Shown piece after piece: positions 5,225 to 7,675 of a stretch of DNA of 7,675 nucleotides; the stretch's first letter is position 1, and each line of letters begins with the position of its first letter. This DNA is from Klebsiella pneumoniae (GTDB lineage: Bacteria > Pseudomonadota > Gammaproteobacteria > Ga0077536). Where the stretch lies: the NCBI GenBank assembly GCA_945873015.1, contig CAMCBY010000189.1, positions 1 to 7,675 on the forward strand, read 5' to 3'. Made by a program: the position numbers and the translations under genes. The notes under the pieces were generated by a model. That model searched no databases. It worked only from the letters and a program-made list of their open reading frames with translations, and had not been told where the DNA came from.

Positions 5225-6256
5225 ATGCCTGTCAGCCATCACGACCTGTTCGAAGCGTGGAAGACTGTCCTGTCCTTGAGCTGCCTAAAGCCGGGTGACA
5301 ACGTCACCGTGCTGACCGGCAGTCACACCCACCCGCAAACCCTCGGCGCCGCCATCGCCGCGGTGCGTGCGCTGGGCGCGGTGCCGACCCGCGTCGACCT
5401 CGAACCCTTGAATGCCGAAAAATCCCTGAGTCGCGATCCGCTCGCCTATCTCGGCACCACGCCCCTGACCGGCAATCGTGCGGCGATGGCGGCCTGCCTC
5501 GCCAGTGATCTGGTGATCGATCTCATGCTGTTGCTGTTCTCACCGGAACAGCAGCAGATCCTCGAATCGGGCACGCGCATCCTGCTGGCGGTCGAGCCGC
5601 CTGAGATTCTGGTGCGCTTGCTGCCTAGCGCCGAGGATCGCACACGGGTCAACGCCGCCGCTGAGCATCTCGCCAGCGCGCGGACCATGCACGTCACCTC
5701 CGCCGCCGGTACCGATGTAATGTTCCGCCTCGGCCAGTATCCGGTCATCAAGGAATATGGTTTCGTCGATGAACCCGGTCGATGGGATCATTGGCCGAGT
5801 GGTTTTCTGTTCTCCTGGCCGAACGAAGGAAGCTCGGACGGCACCATCGTGCTCGACCGCGGCGATATTCTGCTGCCGCAGAAACGTTATCTCTCGACGC
5901 CGGTGACCTTGACCGTCAAACACGGTTACGTAACCGACATCGCCGGCGATGTTGAAGCGGATCTGTTTCGTGAATACATGGAGAGTTTCGACGATGCGGA
6001 AGGTTACGCGCTTTCCCATATCGGCTGGGGTCTGCAGCAGCGCGCCAAGTGGTCGACCTTGAGTCTCTACGATCGCGAGCAGACCATCGCCATGGACGCG
6101 CGCGCATTTGCCGGCAATTTCCTGTTTTCCTTAGGGCCCAATACCGAAGTCGGTGGCACGCGCAATACCGCCTGTCACATCGATATCCCGCTGCGCGGTT
6201 GCACTGTCAAACTCGACGAACGGGTGGTGGTGCAGGCCGGCAAGTTAGTCGAATGA
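5225..6256 (+). CDS. nicX: 2,5-dihydroxypyridine 5,6-dioxygenase (NicX-like)
   Basis: The 343-residue protein matches, from memory, the NicX family across its whole length. These non-haem Fe(II) extradiol-type dioxygenases, related in fold to M29 aminopeptidases, open 2,5-dihydroxypyridine to N-formylmaleamate in the cytoplasm. The three iron ligands reported for Pseudomonas NicX (His265, His318, Asp320) fall at the same residue numbers here: SHIGWGL (H265) and CHIDIPLR (H318, D320). Other shared blocks are ILLAVEPPE (119-127), EYGFVDEPGRWDHWPSGFLF (177-196) and GNFLFSLGPNTEVGG (297-311). The start MPVS agrees with the family; the ribosome site (GGGA) is weak. It is the first gene of a tight operon, 10 bases before a [2Fe-2S] subunit of a molybdenum hydroxylase, which supports a role in N-heterocycle breakdown. 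A perfect palindrome upstream suggests repressor control. An aminopeptidase function is unlikely given the ligand match. Confidence 0.92.
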   Translation: MPVSHHDLFEAWKTVLSLSCLKPGDNVTVLTGSHTHPQTLGAAIAAVRALGAVPTRVDLEPLNAEKSLSRDPLAYLGTTPLTGNRAAMAACLASDLVIDLMLLLFSPEQQQILESGTRILLAVEPPEILVRLLPSAEDRTRVNAAAEHLASARTMHVTSAAGTDVMFRLGQYPVIKEYGFVDEPGRWDHWPSGFLFSWPNEGSSDGTIVLDRGDILLPQKRYLSTPVTLTVKHGYVTDIAGDVEADLFREYMESFDDAEGYALSHIGWGLQQRAKWSTLSLYDREQTIAMDARAFAGNFLFSLGPNTEVGGTRNTACHIDIPLRGCTVKLDERVVVQAGKLVE

Positions 6257-6266
6257 GGCACGCAAC

Positions 6267-6737
6267 ATGAGTACATCTCTCAGGGTAAACGGCCGCGAGG
6301 TCACCATCGATGCCCCCGCCGACATGCCGCTGCTGTGGGCATTGCGCGAACAACTCGGCCTGACCGGCACCAAATACGGTTGCGGTATCGGCGCCTGCGG
6401 CGCCTGCACCGTGCATTTCGATGGCATCGCGATGCGCTCCTGCCAGTTGCCGCTCGAGAGTGCGGCCGGCAAAGAGGTGCTCACCATCGAGGGCTTCAGC
6501 GCCGAAGGCCGCCATGTGCTGCAACAGGCGTGGCTGGATCACCAGGTGCCGCAATGTGGCTATTGCCAGTCAGGCATGATCATGGCGGCCGCCGATCTGC
6601 TCAAGCGTAATCCCACACCCAGTGAAGCCGACGTGCGTCAGGCGATGACCAATCTGTGTCGTTGCGGCACCTATGAGCGCATTCTCGCCGCGATCCTGGA
6701 TGCAGCCGCAAAAATGCGTGGTGGTCAGAGCGCATGA
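6267..6737 (+). CDS. [2Fe-2S] small subunit of a molybdenum hydroxylase (IorA/NicA-like)
   Basis: The 156-residue protein is the iron-sulfur subunit of a xanthine-dehydrogenase-family hydroxylase and passes electrons from the molybdenum site onwards. The N-terminal plant-ferredoxin domain has C39, C44 and C47 in KYGCGIGACGACT and C59 in RSCQLP. The C-terminal four-helix domain has C97 and C100 in CGYCQSG and C131 and C133 in LCRCGTY, so both clusters are fully liganded. Length is normal. GAGG overlapping the upstream stop, 8 bases before the ATG, serves as ribosome site. The stop overlaps the next start as ATGA, indicating coupled translation with the large subunit. It has no export signal and probably leaves the cytoplasm bound to the Tat-bearing large subunit. 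Isoquinoline oxidoreductase IorA and nicotinate dehydrogenase NicA are the closest types I recognise; the substrate is undetermined. Confidence 0.93.
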   Translation: MSTSLRVNGREVTIDAPADMPLLWALREQLGLTGTKYGCGIGACGACTVHFDGIAMRSCQLPLESAAGKEVLTIEGFSAEGRHVLQQAWLDHQVPQCGYCQSGMIMAAADLLKRNPTPSEADVRQAMTNLCRCGTYERILAAILDAAAKMRGGQSA

Positions 6738-7675
6738 GCAAAGCTTTGCGCCTGACGCGGCGCGGCCTGTTGAAAACCCTGCTGCTCGGCGGCGGTGTGG
6801 CGATGTTTGGCTTCGATGCGCGACAGGTGAGCCAGGCGGCCGATGCTACCGCAAGCGAAATCACATCCTGGATAGTCATCCACGCCGATGGCCGCGTGGT
6901 GTTGCGCATCCCGCAGTCGGAGCTTGGCCAGGGTGTCACCACCAGCCTCGCGCAGCTGGTGGCGGAAGAAATGGATCTCGCGTGGGGCGAGTTCGACACC
7001 GAATATTTCGACGCGCAGACCAATCGTGTGCGCAACAATGTTTATGTGCACACCGCGACCTTGAACAGTTGGTCATCGGACCTGTTGTTTGAACCGATGC
7101 GTCTCGCCGGTGCGCAAGTGCGGCAGATGTTGCTGAGCGCGGCCGCCGCGCAATTAAAAGTGCCGGCTGACACACTGCGCATCGAAGCGCGCCAGATCCT
7201 TCACGATACCAGCGGTCGCGGCCTCACTTTCGGCGCAGTCGCCGCGGCCGCAGCGGCCTTAAGCATTCCGCCGGCAGCGAGTATCAAACTCAAAGAACCC
7301 AGCCAATGGCGGCTGATCGGGCTATCGCTGCCGCGTCTCGATGTGCAAGCCAAGAGCAGCGGCCGCGCCCAGTTCGGCATCGACGTGATGCTGCCAGGCA
7401 TGAAATACGCAGCCGTGCGCCAGTCGCCGGTGTTTGGCGGGCGCCTGCGCAGCTTCGACGCCAGCGCGGTGCTGGGCCGACCCGGTGTCATCAAAGTGGT
7501 CGCCGTCAAGGGCGGACCGTCAGGCTATAACGTGCCGGCGTCCTTGTGGGACATCATCGACTGGCAGATGGATGACGCCGTGGCAGTGGTGGCCGACAGT
7601 TGGTGGACCGCCGAACAGGCGCTCAAGACCTTGCCCATCGTGTGGGACGAAGGCCCGCACGCCAAAGTCGACAGC
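6734..7675 (+). CDS. Tat-exported molybdopterin large subunit, IorB-like (truncated by window end)
   Basis: The first 314 residues are visible with no stop; the family is usually about 700-750 residues, so less than half is present. A twin-arginine signal opens the protein (TRRGLLK, residues 8-14, followed by a hydrophobic stretch to about 27 and a likely cleavage near QAADA). Next comes the N-terminal molybdopterin-binding segment with SELGQGVTTSLAQLVAEEM (62-80). The hammerhead domain follows: SGRAQFGIDVMLPGMKYAAV (209-228) and SPVFGGRLRSFD (231-242). This order is that of the IorB / aldehyde-oxidase-like membrane-associated hydroxylases that lack an FAD subunit. The start at 6734 overlaps the stop of the [2Fe-2S] gene by four bases. 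The enzyme probably hydroxylates a nitrogen ring next to the nitrogen with water-derived oxygen, in the periplasm or at the membrane, passing electrons to a cytochrome or quinone that is not seen here. The active-site Glu lies beyond the window. Confidence 0.92.
   Translation, partial: MSKALRLTRRGLLKTLLLGGGVAMFGFDARQVSQAADATASEITSWIVIHADGRVVLRIPQSELGQGVTTSLAQLVAEEMDLAWGEFDTEYFDAQTNRVRNNVYVHTATLNSWSSDLLFEPMRLAGAQVRQMLLSAAAAQLKVPADTLRIEARQILHDTSGRGLTFGAVAAAAAALSIPPAASIKLKEPSQWRLIGLSLPRLDVQAKSSGRAQFGIDVMLPGMKYAAVRQSPVFGGRLRSFDASAVLGRPGVIKVVAVKGGPSGYNVPASLWDIIDWQMDDAVAVVADSWWTAEQALKTLPIVWDEGPHAKVDS

Noticed and set aside
5540..6019. 159-codon minus-strand open frame over the dioxygenase
   Set aside because: Antisense to a well-matched NicX family protein; no independent support.

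Overview
The window looks like chromosomal DNA from a GC-rich (roughly 60%), metabolically versatile proteobacterium, most likely a gammaproteobacterium. This is inferred from three things: an exosortase-type (PEP-CTERM-like) sorting signal in a secreted protein, REP-like palindromic repeats between genes, and a set of stand-alone catabolic oxidoreductases. No rRNA, tRNA, transposase, phage gene or CRISPR array was seen, and the taxon cannot be fixed from this stretch alone.

Layout from left to right. Positions 2-28 may be the last codons of an upstream gene that overlaps, by ATGA, the start of a luciferase-like (LLM) flavin/F420-dependent oxidoreductase (25-1056, +). A histidine-phosphatase (phosphoglycerate-mutase fold) gene follows (1187-1792, +). 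It converges with a small secreted protein gene carrying a VPVP-type exosortase signal (1854-2531, -), and a minus-strand intrinsic terminator lies between them. Upstream of the secreted-protein gene is a non-coding stretch with an inverted pair of REP-like hairpins (2742-2810). Next comes a phytanoyl-CoA dioxygenase-family Fe(II)/2-oxoglutarate enzyme (2831-3694, -). It is divergent from a zinc-independent NADPH-dependent MDR reductase of the curcumin/prostaglandin-reductase type (3881-4921, +), and a CCCCT/AGGGG dyad sits in the 186-bp gap.

The 303-bp gap at 4922-5224 holds no gene but is dense in structure. It contains a GC hairpin after the reductase, several REP-like palindromes of at least two stem types sharing one framework, and a perfect 21-bp palindrome 24 bp before the next start codon.

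The right end is the clearest functional unit: an operon of a NicX-type 2,5-dihydroxypyridine 5,6-dioxygenase (5225-6256), a [2Fe-2S] small subunit (6267-6737) and a Tat-exported molybdenum hydroxylase large subunit (6734 to the window edge, truncated). Spacing is 10 bp and then a 4-bp ATGA overlap. Together they suggest degradation of an N-heterocyclic aromatic compound: the molybdenum enzyme hydroxylates a ring outside the cytoplasm, and the non-haem iron dioxygenase opens 2,5-dihydroxypyridine in the cytoplasm. The remaining steps (N-formylmaleamate deformylase, maleamate amidase, maleate isomerase, a ring monooxygenase, regulator and transporter) are not in the window and would be expected to the right. 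The substrate is not determined.
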